Notes: a model not told the origin generated them from the sequence alone. Positions 37,201 through 46,501 are shown, counted from the stretch's first letter. The stretch: 64,000 bases of DNA from Bacteroidaceae bacterium (GCA_017522135.1 JAFXAB010000033.1:1-64000); one strand, 5' to 3'. A program made the numbers and translations.

Positions 37201-38988
37201 TTATTCACCTTTAGCCATTTTCTCTTTGAGAGCGGCCAAAGCGTCGATATCGCCAAGAGTTGTTTTTTCTACTGCGGGCATAGCAGCCTCTTCAGCGGGT
37301 TTGGCTTTCTTAGCGGGACGTTTAGCGGCAGCCTCTTTCTTTACTTCAGCCTTTGCTTCATCTTCAAAGATGCGGCTGTGAGAGAGAATGATGCGTTTTG
37401 TCTCTTTGTTGAACTCGATAACCTTGAAGTCGAGAGTCTCTTTAACTTGGGCTTGTGAGCCATCTTGCTTAACGAGATGTTTGGGAGTAGCAAAACCCTC
37501 AACACCTTCGGGCAAAGCAACTACAGCACCACGCTCAAGCAACTCCTCGATGGTACCTTGGTGGATAGAGTCAACTTTGTAGATTTCCTCAAATTTATCC
37601 CAAGGATTGCTCTCGAGTTGTTTGTGGCCGAGGCTGAGACGACGGTTTTCCTTGTCTATTTCGAGTACTTGAACGTCGATAGCAGCACCGATTTGAGTGA
37701 ACTCAGAGGGGTGTTTGATTTTCTTGGTCCAAGAGAGGTCGCTGATGTGAATCAAGCCGTCAACACCCTCTTCGATCTCAACGAATACACCGAAGTTGGT
37801 GAAGTTGCGAACTTTGGCAGCGTGACGAGAGCCAACAGCATATTTGGTCTCGATGTTTTGCCAAGGATCGTCTTTGAGTTGCTTGATACCGAGTGACATC
37901 TTACGCTCTTCGCGGTCGAGTGTGAGCACTACAGCCTCTACATCGTCGCCTACTTTCATGAAGTCTTGAGCACTGCGGAGGTGTTGTGACCATGACATTT
38001 CAGAAACGTGGATGAGACCTTCAACACCGGGGAGGATTTCGATGAATGCACCGTAGTCGGCCATAACGACAACCTTACCTTGAACTTTGTCACCAACTTT
38101 GAGGTCGGCAGGAAGTGCATCCCAAGGATGGGGTTGAAGTTGCTTGAGACCGAGGGCGATACGCTTCTTCTCCTCATCGTAGTCGATAACAACCACTTCG
38201 AGTTTTTGGTCGAGCGATACAACCTCTTCGGGGTGATTTACGCGACCCCAAGAAAGGTCTGTAATGTGGATAAGACCATCTATGCCACCGAGGTCGATGA
38301 ATACACCGTAAGAGGTGATGTTCTTGACAGTACCTGCCAATACCGAACCCTTTTGAAGGCTTGCCATGATCTCTTTCTTTTGTGCTTCGATTTCTGCTTC
38401 GATAAGAGCCTTGTGCGAAACAACAACGTTGCGATATTCTTGGTTGATTTTAACAACTTTGAATTCCATTGTTTTGCCAACGAGGATATCATAGTCACGG
38501 ATGGGCTTAACATCGATTTGTGAACCGGGGAGGAAAGCCTCTGTGCCACCGAATACCTCAACAATCATACCACCCTTAGTGCGGCATTTGATGTAACCGG
38601 TGATGATTTCGTTGTTTTCAAATGCAGCGTTTACGCGCTCCCAAGAGTGTGCAACGCGTGCTTTCTTGTGCGAGAGGATGAGTTGACCTTTGCGGTCTTC
38701 TTGGCTCTCTACGTATACTTCTACAGTGTCACCAACTTTCAAGTCGGGATTGTAACGGAACTCGCTCATGGGGATGATACCGTCCGATTTGTAACCGATG
38801 TTTACAACGACTTCGCGTTTGTTCATCGAGATGATGGTACCTTCTTGTACCTCTTTGTCCTTGACAGCGTTCAAGGTTTGGTTGTATGCAGCCTCCAATT
38901 CTTCACGGCTCTTACCACCAAAAACTTCGCCTTTTTCGTAGGCTTCCCAGTCAAAGTTCTCTACCGGGCTGTTAAATTCTTGACTCAT
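37201..38988 (-). CDS. rpsA: 30S ribosomal protein S1
   Basis: A 595-residue protein with six S1 (OB-fold) RNA-binding domains. Domain starts are visible as EGTIISMNKREVVVNIGY, ITGYIKCRTKGGMIVEVF, LAGTVKNITSYGVFIDLGGIDG, VQGKVVVMADYGAFIEI, HAAKVRNFTNFGVFVEIEEGVDG and HQGTIEELLERGAVVAL. The C-terminal 50 residues are rich in Ala, Lys and Pro. In Bacteroidetes S1 is a main route of mRNA contact, since Shine-Dalgarno sites are rarely used. It is monocistronic, with promoter and terminator. Confidence 0.96.
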   Translation of the reverse strand: MSQEFNSPVENFDWEAYEKGEVFGGKSREELEAAYNQTLNAVKDKEVQEGTIISMNKREVVVNIGYKSDGIIPMSEFRYNPDLKVGDTVEVYVESQEDRKGQLILSHKKARVAHSWERVNAAFENNEIITGYIKCRTKGGMIVEVFGGTEAFLPGSQIDVKPIRDYDILVGKTMEFKVVKINQEYRNVVVSHKALIEAEIEAQKKEIMASLQKGSVLAGTVKNITSYGVFIDLGGIDGLIHITDLSWGRVNHPEEVVSLDQKLEVVVIDYDEEKKRIALGLKQLQPHPWDALPADLKVGDKVQGKVVVMADYGAFIEILPGVEGLIHVSEMSWSQHLRSAQDFMKVGDDVEAVVLTLDREERKMSLGIKQLKDDPWQNIETKYAVGSRHAAKVRNFTNFGVFVEIEEGVDGLIHISDLSWTKKIKHPSEFTQIGAAIDVQVLEIDKENRRLSLGHKQLESNPWDKFEEIYKVDSIHQGTIEELLERGAVVALPEGVEGFATPKHLVKQDGSQAQVKETLDFKVIEFNKETKRIILSHSRIFEDEAKAEVKKEAAAKRPAKKAKPAEEAAMPAVEKTTLGDIDALAALKEKMAKGE

Positions 38989-39056
38989 TGTTAATTAATA
39001 ATTAGTTTTGTTTGTGATTAATAAATTAGACATTATATGGTCTGTAAAATCGGGGA

Positions 39057-39064
39057 CAAAGGTA
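39057..39064 (-). promoter_or_regulatory. -7 element of rpsA
   Basis: TACCTTTG on the minus strand. It predicts a leader of about 60 bases before the ATG at 38988. Confidence 0.6.
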
Positions 39065-39148
39065 CACATTTTTTCTGTGCTGACAAGCGTATTCTGTTCT
39101 TTTTTCGTGCAATAGGCTCATTTTTAGTCCGATTGGGGCTTTGCGTGC

Positions 39149-39595
39149 CTATCGTTTCTTTTTGAAAAAGTCTTGCATGAGCGATGCACTTTCTTCGGCA
39201 AGGATTCCGGTTGTGACTGTTGTTTTGGGATGCAGTGCATTGGGTGCAAGTTGGCTGTAGCCTCTGCGGGGGTCGGAGGCTCCATATACAAGTCGCGATA
39301 CTTGTGCCCAACCGATAGCTCCTGCACACATTGTGCATGGCTCGAGCGTTACATATAAGGTGCAGTCGGTGAGGTATTTGCCTCCCATGTTGTTGGCTGC
39401 CGATGTGATAGCTTGCATCTCGGCGTGTGCTGTGACGTCACAGAGTGTCTCGGTGAGGTTGTGAGCACGTGCTATGACTCTGTTGTTGCACACAACAATG
39501 GCTCCTACGGGTATTTCATCGGCTTGTGCAGCTTGTTCGGCTTCTTGCAAAGCCATGCGCATATAGCGCTCGTCGAGTTTTGTATCTTCGTTCAT
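39149..39595 (-). CDS. tadA: tRNA adenosine(34) deaminase
   Basis: A 148-residue zinc deaminase that changes A34 to inosine in tRNA-Arg. The zinc site is HAEMQAI (His and proton-carrying Glu) and PCTMCAGAIGWA (two Cys). YMRMALQEAEQAA opens the fold. The frame stays open to 39694, but the ATG at 39595 matches normal family length. The leader between the -7 at 39722 and this start is about 120 bases and carries several TTGCA elements. Confidence 0.92.
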   Translation of the reverse strand: MNEDTKLDERYMRMALQEAEQAAQADEIPVGAIVVCNNRVIARAHNLTETLCDVTAHAEMQAITSAANNMGGKYLTDCTLYVTLEPCTMCAGAIGWAQVSRLVYGASDPRRGYSQLAPNALHPKTTVTTGILAEESASLMQDFFKKKR

Positions 39596-39635
39596 GATAT
39601 GTGGTTTTGACGTGTTTGATGATGTTGTAACATGT

Positions 39636-39649
39636 TGCAATTTGTTGCA
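39636..39649. promoter_or_regulatory. TGCAA-N4-TTGCA palindrome in the tadA leader
   Basis: TGCAATTTGTTGCA has the same half-sites and spacer length as the pair at 35910-35946. It lies downstream of the tadA -7 element, where a bound protein would block transcription. Confidence 0.45.
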
Positions 39650-39721
39650 CTCTTCTATGTTGCATTGTACTATCAATGTGCTTGTTGCGCTCATCGATAT
39701 TGTACCCTGTTACTTATGATG

Positions 39722-39729
39722 CAAAGATA
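39722..39729 (-). promoter_or_regulatory. -7 element of tadA
   Basis: TATCTTTG on the minus strand, 127 bases upstream of the chosen ATG. Confidence 0.55.
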
Positions 39730-39897
39730 GTGAAATGGGAGGTAAAGAAAATCTCACTGCCGATTTTTTTTTGACTTTGCTTTGCTCATTGATAAGCCCC
39801 ATGCTATCTTGTCCGAGAGCTTACAGTATGTTGTATGATGAATGTGTTTGTTTTTGGAAAAATTCTTATAAAATGCGCTATTTTTATAAAAAATTTA

Positions 39898-39905
39898 TAT
39901 ATTTG
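39898..39905 (+). promoter_or_regulatory. -7 element of aqpZ
   Basis: TATATTTG, 55 bases before the ATG at 39961. The -33 region is AT-rich without a clear TTTG. Confidence 0.55.
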
Positions 39906-39960
39906 CAGTGATAAATATTTCTAATAATTGATTTATATCGTAATTTTAAACAAAATTGTT

Positions 39961-40644
39961 ATGAAAAAGTATTTGGCAGAAATGGTGGGAACTATGGTTC
40001 TCGTGCTCATGGGTTGCGGTACAGCCGTGAGCCTTGCATGCGGTGTAGATGTTGCATCGGTAGTGGGAACAGCAATGGCGTTTGGCTTGTCGGTAGTGGC
40101 TATGGCTTATACTATAGGTGGTATAAGTGGTTGCCATATCAACCCGGCAATCACGCTTGGAGTGTGGTTGTCTAAGCGTATGAGTGGCAAGGATGCAGTG
40201 ATGTATATGCTATTCCAAGTGATAGGTGCATTTATTGGTTCGGCATTGCTATATCTTTTTGTCACACAATCGGGTGCTACATTTGAAGGCACTACTACCG
40301 GAGCCAATACCTGTTCGGGTACTCCTGTAGGAGGTCTTATTGTGGAGATTGTTCTTACATTTGTTTTTGTGCTTGTAGTGTTGGGCACAACCGATGAGAA
40401 AAAAGGTGCCGGTAACTTTGCCGGTCTTGCTATCGGTTTGTCGCTTATCCTCATACACTTGGTAGGTATTCACTATACAGGTACATCGGTCAATCCAGCC
40501 CGTTCTATTGCTCCTGCTGTGTTCCAAGGTGGACAAGCGTTGAGCGAATTGTGGGTGTTTATCGTTGGCCCGTTTGTAGGTGCAATCCTTGCGGCTTTGG
40601 TGTGGAAAGTATTGGGATGTGAATGTGATAAATGCAATAAATAG
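39961..40644 (+). CDS. aqpZ: Aquaporin Z-like channel (MIP family)
   Basis: A 227-residue membrane channel with six helices and two half-helices. The two NPA boxes are HINPAITLG (Asn61) and SVNPARSIAPA (Asn178). An Arg directly after the second NPA and the Ala/Gly-rich helices fit a water channel rather than a glycerol facilitator. The ATG at 39961 was chosen because the upstream frame from 39928 adds a non-typical stretch. The protein ends with a Cys-containing CECDKCNK tail, unusual for the family and possibly metal-binding. Confidence 0.92.
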   Translation: MKKYLAEMVGTMVLVLMGCGTAVSLACGVDVASVVGTAMAFGLSVVAMAYTIGGISGCHINPAITLGVWLSKRMSGKDAVMYMLFQVIGAFIGSALLYLFVTQSGATFEGTTTGANTCSGTPVGGLIVEIVLTFVFVLVVLGTTDEKKGAGNFAGLAIGLSLILIHLVGIHYTGTSVNPARSIAPAVFQGGQALSELWVFIVGPFVGAILAALVWKVLGCECDKCNK

Positions 40645-40747
40645 TATATAGAATAGGGGTTAGGATTATGTCGAGTGCCGGTGCGTGCTCCTTTCCCGAT
40701 AATCATAATACCTCTTCTACATTGCCGATTTTTATAGACCCAAAGGA

Positions 40748-40790
40748 GAGGCTGTGCCAAAAATTGTAAGTTTTGGCACAGCCTCTTATG
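40748..40790 (+). terminator. Terminator after aqpZ, GAGGCTGTG family
   Basis: GAGGCTGTGCCAAAA (40748-40762) and TTTTGGCACAGCCTC (40771-40785) form a perfect 15-bp stem with an 8-base loop, 104 bp after the stop. The T tract is weak (TTA). Confidence 0.7.
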
Positions 40791-40926
40791 GTTTGTATAG
40801 ATTGATAAATTACAAAGCTTTGAGATTTAGGGCAAAAGATGTGTACCTGGGTACATGACCGAGCCCCGATGTTGAAAACAGCACATTCGTGTGTCAATTA
40901 TGACGCACCGCTCTTGGTATGATGCA

Positions 40927-41898
40927 TTACTTGATATAACACTCTAATAGCTCGCAATCGGGGGTGGGAAGTAATGAGACATCGCTTATTGTTGCAGGTA
41001 CAAGACATGTTTCGCCTTGCTTCAACTCTACGCATGTATTATTGCATGCAGTAATGGTGGCAGAGCCTCGCATACACATATATATAACAAACGAGTCGAG
41101 ATAAGTCATTTTGCGCTTACATTCGCTGTTGATGTGAAGCAGATTGGTAGTGAAATAGGGACACTCTGCCAGCATGACGGGTTGGTTGTAGCATGGTTTA
41201 TAGACAGTCTTGAGGTTGTCATACAGCTTGTAGTCTATGGCATCTTGTGCCATGTGGGTGTGCAATTCGCGCGGATTACCGTCTTTGTCTATGCGATTGT
41301 AGTCGTATATGCGATAGGTAATATTGGATGTTTGTTGAATCTCGGCCAATAATATACCCTTGCCTATGGCATGAATACGTCCCGAGGGAAGGAAGTATAC
41401 ATCACCGGGGTAGGCATGGTGAAATTGCAATACATCTATGATGGTATTATTGGCAACGCGTTCTACATATTCGTCGGGTGTAATGGCTTGCGCAAACCCC
41501 GAATAGAGTCCGGCATTTTCTTCGGCATCAATGATGTACCACAACTCGGTTTTGCCAAATGTGTTGTGTCGTTGGCGTGCCAATGTGTCGTTGGGATGTA
41601 CTTGTATTGAGAGGTTGTCGCATGCGTCAATAAATTTGATGAGAAGTGGAAATGTTGTCCCAAAGTTATCCCATACGTGTTGTCCTACAAGGCGAGCACC
41701 ATCGCGAGCCAATATCTCGCTTAAAGATTTTCCGGCATCTTTCCCGTTGGCTACTACCGACACATCGCCCTCGACAGCCGAAATTTCCCAACTTTCGCCT
41801 ACCGTTTCGTAATCAAGACTTTTTCCTTTGTAGGTGCCTATCTTTTTGCCACCCCAAATAGGTCTTTTGTATATTTCGTGAAACTTGAGTATATACAT
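40927..41898 (-). CDS. manA: Mannose-6-phosphate isomerase, class I
   Basis: A 323-residue zinc cupin enzyme interconverting mannose 6-phosphate and fructose 6-phosphate. PIWGGKKIGTY opens the chain, LSIQVHPND carries the first zinc ligands near residue 100, FGKTELWYII the next Glu, and the HAYPGDVYFLPSGRIHAIGKG stretch the cupin core and His ligand. Length equals that of the Bacillus-type short enzyme. The minus-strand -7 TAACTTTG (41927-41934) lies 28 bases upstream. Confidence 0.92.
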   Translation of the reverse strand: MYILKFHEIYKRPIWGGKKIGTYKGKSLDYETVGESWEISAVEGDVSVVANGKDAGKSLSEILARDGARLVGQHVWDNFGTTFPLLIKFIDACDNLSIQVHPNDTLARQRHNTFGKTELWYIIDAEENAGLYSGFAQAITPDEYVERVANNTIIDVLQFHHAYPGDVYFLPSGRIHAIGKGILLAEIQQTSNITYRIYDYNRIDKDGNPRELHTHMAQDAIDYKLYDNLKTVYKPCYNQPVMLAECPYFTTNLLHINSECKRKMTYLDSFVIYMCMRGSATITACNNTCVELKQGETCLVPATISDVSLLPTPDCELLECYIK

Positions 41899-41926
41899 GC
41901 GGTGTGTGTCAGAGTATTTTGGTGGA

Positions 41927-41934
41927 CAAAGTTA
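41927..41934 (-). promoter_or_regulatory. -7 element of manA
   Basis: TAACTTTG on the minus strand, giving a leader of about 20 bases. Confidence 0.5.
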
Positions 41935-41987
41935 AAATAAATGTTCCAATCGAATAACCTATTTAATACTAAAAATAACAAAAACCT

Positions 41988-43436
41988 TTAAAAATGGTTC
42001 ACTTGTTGAGTGGAAAAGTGATATTGAGGAAGGCTTTCGCGACGGTATCTGTCAATGGCTGTGATGGCAAAAGAACGATATTGCGATGCTGGCACTATAA
42101 CGGTCGTGTCGGTAACCCATGTGTGTATGAGTTGTGAAGAGTCCGACGTGTCTATGCTGTCGGTTGCCGATGCATATACGGCATATCGAATAGCATCCTC
42201 TACGGCTTCCCAGCGAATGGTGTCGCCGGTGTGACATCGAGATACTTCTATTGAGTGAGTGGGGGGTATTGTAGATGTGTTGCAATGGCGCATGGGTGGT
42301 ATGAGTGCCGGATATTGGTAGTAGTTGCATGCAAGCAGATGTGCCAAGTCGGGAAATTGGCGAAGATGTTGCATGCGAAAGTAGGCCTGTCCGGCAGTGC
42401 CGTGTTGTCGTGTGGCTGTAATCTGTTCTTTTAGTTCGTCGAGCGACCAATTACCTTCTCGCTTATCCATTCGATAGGCTCCCAATCCGGCTACCATATA
42501 GCCGTTATTGCCCACACGATCTACCCAATCGGCCAAGTATGGAAAATAATTGTGTTGCGAATAGTACATCATGGGTACAATAAAGTCGTTGTAACCATTA
42601 TTGAGCCATGATATAGGATCTTGACAGGCACTACCCGTGCACACCCAATCGGACGATGGCAGTCCGTCGATGATTTCGTATCGGCCTAAAGGGGCAGTAC
42701 TGACCATGATACTGTTGTCGATGGCCTTGACGGTGTTGCTCACAGTGTGTACGATATGGGTGATGTTGTTCATGCGCCACTCTTTGAGTGGAACTCCTTG
42801 TCCATAGGTGGCGTAACTCTTGTCGTCGGGAAAACGGCCATGCTCGCCGGGGTAGCGTATGTAGTCGAGGTGTATGCCGTCTATATCGTAATTAGTGGCA
42901 ATTTCTTTGGCTATTGAGGCCAGATAGGTTGCTGTTTGAGGATTTCCGGGGTCGAGATACCATTCATTCTTGAGTTTGACGCACATTTCGGGATGTCGAG
43001 CCGACGTTGCATTGTTGCCGTGACGTTGCGACTGACGAACACTACCGGCCGGAATGGATATAAGCCATGCGTGACACTCCATACCTCTGCTATGACATTC
43101 ATCGATGACAAAGGCCAATGGATCGTATCCGGGAGAGTTTCCCGGCTTGCCACTGACTATATGACTCCATGGCTCTATTGCCGAGTTGTAAAAAACTTCT
43201 CCGCGTGTGCGTGCCTGAAAAAATATAGTGTTAAATCCCAGCGCGGCAACCTCGTCGAGAATAGCTCGCATTTCTTTTTGTTGTTGAGCTATTTCATGGC
43301 TGTTGCTTGCGGGAGCCGAAGGCCAGTCAAGTCCCCAATTGGTAGTAAGCCATACGGCTCGCATCTCATACTTGGGCGAGGCTGTTGCAATTACCCACGA
43401 GGTGAGTAGTATGATGAGGGTAAAAAGATTGCGCAT
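41988..43436 (-). CDS. Family 10-like glycoside hydrolase (GHL10/DUF187)
   Basis: A 482-residue exported protein. The ATG at 43436 gives a signal peptide (about residues 1-19, ending ATA) and lies after the -7 element at 43460-43467, so a longer frame to 43499 was rejected. The GHL10 barrel (about 24-330) has EMRAVWLTTNWGLDWP, FQARTRGEVFYNS, DIDGIHLDYIRYPG and FIVPMMYYSQHNYF. A C-terminal Fn3-like section (about 390-480) follows. Members are thought to act on bacterial cell-wall or other glycans; the substrate here is unknown. Confidence 0.88.
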   Translation of the reverse strand: MRNLFTLIILLTSWVIATASPKYEMRAVWLTTNWGLDWPSAPASNSHEIAQQQKEMRAILDEVAALGFNTIFFQARTRGEVFYNSAIEPWSHIVSGKPGNSPGYDPLAFVIDECHSRGMECHAWLISIPAGSVRQSQRHGNNATSARHPEMCVKLKNEWYLDPGNPQTATYLASIAKEIATNYDIDGIHLDYIRYPGEHGRFPDDKSYATYGQGVPLKEWRMNNITHIVHTVSNTVKAIDNSIMVSTAPLGRYEIIDGLPSSDWVCTGSACQDPISWLNNGYNDFIVPMMYYSQHNYFPYLADWVDRVGNNGYMVAGLGAYRMDKREGNWSLDELKEQITATRQHGTAGQAYFRMQHLRQFPDLAHLLACNYYQYPALIPPMRHCNTSTIPPTHSIEVSRCHTGDTIRWEAVEDAIRYAVYASATDSIDTSDSSQLIHTWVTDTTVIVPASQYRSFAITAIDRYRRESLPQYHFSTQQVNHF

Positions 43437-43459
43437 ATCTTGTTGATGAGTTTGTCTTA

Positions 43460-43467
43460 CAAAGATA
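43460..43467 (-). promoter_or_regulatory. -7 element of the GHL10 gene
   Basis: TATCTTTG on the minus strand, 23 bases before the start codon. It lies between the end of the membrane-protein gene and the GHL10 start, so the glycosidase can be expressed on its own. Confidence 0.55.
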
Positions 43468-43517
43468 GTGTAAAAAAACAAATAACAAGATATGCGCAAA
43501 TTATCTGTGCGACAAAA

Positions 43518-44666
43518 TTAGAAAATCAATGAATAAAGAACATATACCCAGTGAGAGACGATTGCAGCTACCAGTCCACCAATGGTGTGTGAGAGTATGG
43601 CTTTGGATGTGAGTTCACGGTAGCCGAGAGAGTCGAGCATGGCTGTATGTGTACTTAAGTAACCACTCCAGCACATACCTATTGCAGTAAATACAGCGAT
43701 GGCATTACCGTCAATCCAACCACCGTTGATAAACTCGGGAATGAGGCTGAGAGCTGCGCCTACAGCACCCAATGCGGTGATGGGGAAGGCTACCAAATGC
43801 GGGTCTTTAAAACCAAAGAGCCAATCAAAGATAAAGTTGATTTTTCCGGCCAACCAAGGTAGTAATTCTATACCTTCGTATGCGGCTCCTGTATATATGC
43901 CACCCTCACCGGGGCCAAAAGTTATTATCATTACAAAAGTAGAGATAATGAGCACACCGGGGATAATGGCAATACCTACATCAACACCGGTACGACCACC
44001 ATCGAGCAAGGCGTTAAGGATGCGGGTAAACATAGAACCCTCTTCGGTGTGGGCTTTGGTGTTGCGCTTGACAATCTCTTCAACTACCTCTTCGTTGGCG
44101 TAGTTGGGGTAGGCCTTGAGGATAAAGTATTGCATGCAGCGGGTAGAGACAATGCAACCGCAGAAAGCTCCGAGCAGACCAATGAGTGGCTCGACAAAAT
44201 ATCCAAGTCCTATCATGTATACAATTACCAATAAGCCCATACCAAATGCTGTGCCGAAGTTGGTGAGGGAGATATATTGGTATTTTTTGAAGTAGCTACA
44301 GAAACGCTTGTCTTGCGAGAGTGAGATAATTGCAGGGTTGTCCGACAAGAAAGTCATGACAGCACCCAATGAAGCAACACCCGGAAGGTTGAACAATGGT
44401 TTCATAAGAGGACGCAACAGCTTTTCGAGTAGTTTTACTACGCCAAAGTCCATGAATATACGTCCGATAGCACCGGTGATTACACACACAGCCATGAGGA
44501 AAAATACTGTGTTGAGCAATAGGTCGTGAGCTGTGTTCATAATGGTTTTAAACATCTGAGAAACACCCATTTGACTACCTATTACAGCAAACAGACCTAC
44601 TACGATGAGTAGACAAGGTACACCCGTGGGAATGTACTTTGAGAGATTAGTTTTCAGCTTTTTCAT
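43518..44666 (-). CDS. Membrane protein with nucleoside-recognition (Gate) domain
   Basis: A 382-residue integral membrane protein with about eight to ten helices. The pattern of two Gate-type halves (about 50-175 and 220-380), with LSDNPAIISLSQD and GGWIDGNAIAVFTAIGMCWSGYLSTH loops, matches the CD0519/CD1768 family of uncharacterised proteins related to nucleoside-transport Gate domains. The start overlaps the upstream porin gene by 20 bp, so the two are cotranslated. The substrate is not known; a transport role with the porin is an inference. Confidence 0.8.
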   Translation of the reverse strand: MKKLKTNLSKYIPTGVPCLLIVVGLFAVIGSQMGVSQMFKTIMNTAHDLLLNTVFFLMAVCVITGAIGRIFMDFGVVKLLEKLLRPLMKPLFNLPGVASLGAVMTFLSDNPAIISLSQDKRFCSYFKKYQYISLTNFGTAFGMGLLVIVYMIGLGYFVEPLIGLLGAFCGCIVSTRCMQYFILKAYPNYANEEVVEEIVKRNTKAHTEEGSMFTRILNALLDGGRTGVDVGIAIIPGVLIISTFVMIITFGPGEGGIYTGAAYEGIELLPWLAGKINFIFDWLFGFKDPHLVAFPITALGAVGAALSLIPEFINGGWIDGNAIAVFTAIGMCWSGYLSTHTAMLDSLGYRELTSKAILSHTIGGLVAAIVSHWVYVLYSLIF

Positions 44667-45729
44667 TCTTCTTGAATATTGCGCTTGTTAATGATAGAAT
44701 ATCTACATCCCATTTGAGACCTATGCCCCAGAAGTGCTCGCGGTCTTGTAATGCACCATTGATGTTGCCATTGACACCCCAACTGTAGCTGTAGTAGGCA
44801 AAAAGGCGCAAGTCTTTGCGACCATTGGGTAGCGGATAGTATTCGGCTCCGGTAGCAACGCGGGTAAGTTCTGTGCCCGGCATTACACTATAGTCGCCCT
44901 CTACGCCACTATCGTTGATGTCGTATGTAACCTTTCCAAAGACATTTACTTTGTCTTTGATCATGTATGACAACTCACCCATTACCGAGAAGTCCTTGAA
45001 GAAGAATGTGTGCTCGTCTGTGGCTCGGTTCATGAAGTCAACCTGCAAACGGAAGTTGTCAAATGTAAACTGATTGCCTAATACAATATAATAAATATAC
45101 TTGCCGGAAGCGTATTCCGAGGCATTGAGCGAGTAGATACTGTTGAACCAATCATGCTTGCCAAACCACATAAAGTTGTAGGCAAACAGGTAATCGCGAT
45201 GACCTACGTTGAAGGGGCTCTCACACACTTGAGCCATCAGACGGTCGTTGCCGTCGCCCAAGATATAAGATACACTTGCACCCAATTGGTAGCAGGCTAT
45301 GTTGTTCCAGTATTCTGAGCACAAATAGTGGTCGATAGGTGCACGGTCGTATTCAAAGCCTCCAATACCTACAACTTGCTTACCGGCCGATATATCCCAA
45401 TGCTTGTTGGGGCGATATGATAGATATACCCAATCGGTGGCATCAAAGAAACTTTCAATTTTAGGGGCTCGGTTGAGGCGTTGACGATATGAGTAGTAGA
45501 AGTGTTTGTTGATGTGACCGTCTAATATGAGATTGATATATTTGCCTTTGAATCCCGAAGTCGGTTTGTTCAATTCACCATCCCAATAATCTTGCATAAA
45601 ATCTACTCGTACTTGGGCTTGTACATTTACAACCTTGTTGTGGTCGGCATATTCTTCTCCGACTTGAGACTGTGCCGATGCGCTGACTATGCCCAAAAAC
45701 ATGGCTAAAAATATGAAAGTCTTTTTCAT
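44647..45729 (-). CDS. Outer-membrane porin-like beta-barrel protein
   Basis: A 360-residue protein with a signal peptide (MKKTFIFLAMFLGIVSASAQ). The rest alternates amphipathic strands rich in Tyr, Trp and Phe, with the phosphate-selective porin O/P features GKQVVGIGGFEYDRAP and FDATDWVYLSYRPNKHWDISAGK, and probably 14-16 strands. The ATG at 45729 was chosen for the signal peptide. It overlaps the inner-membrane Gate-domain gene, an arrangement that suggests both act on one small solute. Confidence 0.8.
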   Translation of the reverse strand: MKKTFIFLAMFLGIVSASAQSQVGEEYADHNKVVNVQAQVRVDFMQDYWDGELNKPTSGFKGKYINLILDGHINKHFYYSYRQRLNRAPKIESFFDATDWVYLSYRPNKHWDISAGKQVVGIGGFEYDRAPIDHYLCSEYWNNIACYQLGASVSYILGDGNDRLMAQVCESPFNVGHRDYLFAYNFMWFGKHDWFNSIYSLNASEYASGKYIYYIVLGNQFTFDNFRLQVDFMNRATDEHTFFFKDFSVMGELSYMIKDKVNVFGKVTYDINDSGVEGDYSVMPGTELTRVATGAEYYPLPNGRKDLRLFAYYSYSWGVNGNINGALQDREHFWGIGLKWDVDILSLTSAIFKKNEKAEN

Positions 45730-46075
45730 AGCATATAAGAGAATTTGTATAGTTGACAAAGTATAATGTGTTGATAAACAGTGTTGTATACGGCTATTGT
45801 CTGTGCTGTGGCAATGTTATTCTATTGCATGCCTACAATCAGGGTGTAAAGTTAAGTAATTTTGTTGGTCGATAACGAATTTTAATTGGGAAAAATACAA
45901 TTTACTTTTGCATAGAAACGGTAAAAAAGAGATTGGTACTCGCGAGGATGGCTGTGATTGGGGTACTCACGATAGGTGTGGTATAATAGCCAAATATGTT
46001 TAATAATGGAGTGATTGTTCAACCAAAGAATGTTGTTATGCGTTCTGTGTACATAACCTTAAATAAAAAATAATT
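45730..46075. other. Divergent control region between the porin and hsp20 genes
   Basis: About 346 bp without a gene. On the plus strand TAATTTTG (45857-45864) and TACTTTTG (45903-45910) are -7 candidates for hsp20, leaving a leader of over 150 bases. On the minus strand only an imperfect CAAAGTAT was seen for the porin. No heat-shock repeat (CIRCE-type) was recognised. Confidence 0.45.
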
Positions 46076-46501
46076 ATGACAACTCCAGCTAAGCGTACAC
46101 AGAATTGGCTCCCCGGTATTTTTAATGATTTCTTTGGCAACGAATGGATTGCAAAAACAAGTGCTTCGGCTCCGGCTCTGAACATTGTTGAGACTGAGAA
46201 GGAGTATATTGTGGAGATGGCTGCTCCGGGTGTTACAAAAGATGACTTTTGTGTTACTGTAGATAAGCACGACCAGCTCATTGTTACCGTAGAAAACCGT
46301 AGCCATGATGAGCATGAGAAAAAGGGTAAATTTCTGCGTCGTGAGTTTTCTTACTCGCAATTTCAGCAGACTCTTATCCTGCCGGAGAATGTGAACAAAG
46401 ATGAGATTTATGCCACGCAAAACAATGGCGTTCTTACCATCACTATTCCCAAAAATCATGCTACCGTAACGGCCGAGCCTAAGCGTATAGAGGTGAAGTA
46501 A
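46076..46501 (+). CDS. Small heat-shock protein (Hsp20/alpha-crystallin)
   Basis: A 141-residue ATP-independent chaperone. The alpha-crystallin domain (about 35-125) contains IVEMAAPGVTKDDFCVTVDKHDQLIVTVENR, the GKFLRREFSYSQFQQTLILPENV stretch and the conserved YATQNNGVLTITIPKN. The C-terminal tail lacks an obvious IxI motif except near RIEVK. It is alone on its strand and converges with the ferritin gene. Confidence 0.93.
   Translation: MTTPAKRTQNWLPGIFNDFFGNEWIAKTSASAPALNIVETEKEYIVEMAAPGVTKDDFCVTVDKHDQLIVTVENRSHDEHEKKGKFLRREFSYSQFQQTLILPENVNKDEIYATQNNGVLTITIPKNHATVTAEPKRIEVK

Noticed and set aside
45938-45945. CTCGCGAG palindrome upstream of hsp20
   Set aside because: An 8-bp palindrome is expected by chance, and no second copy was seen nearby.
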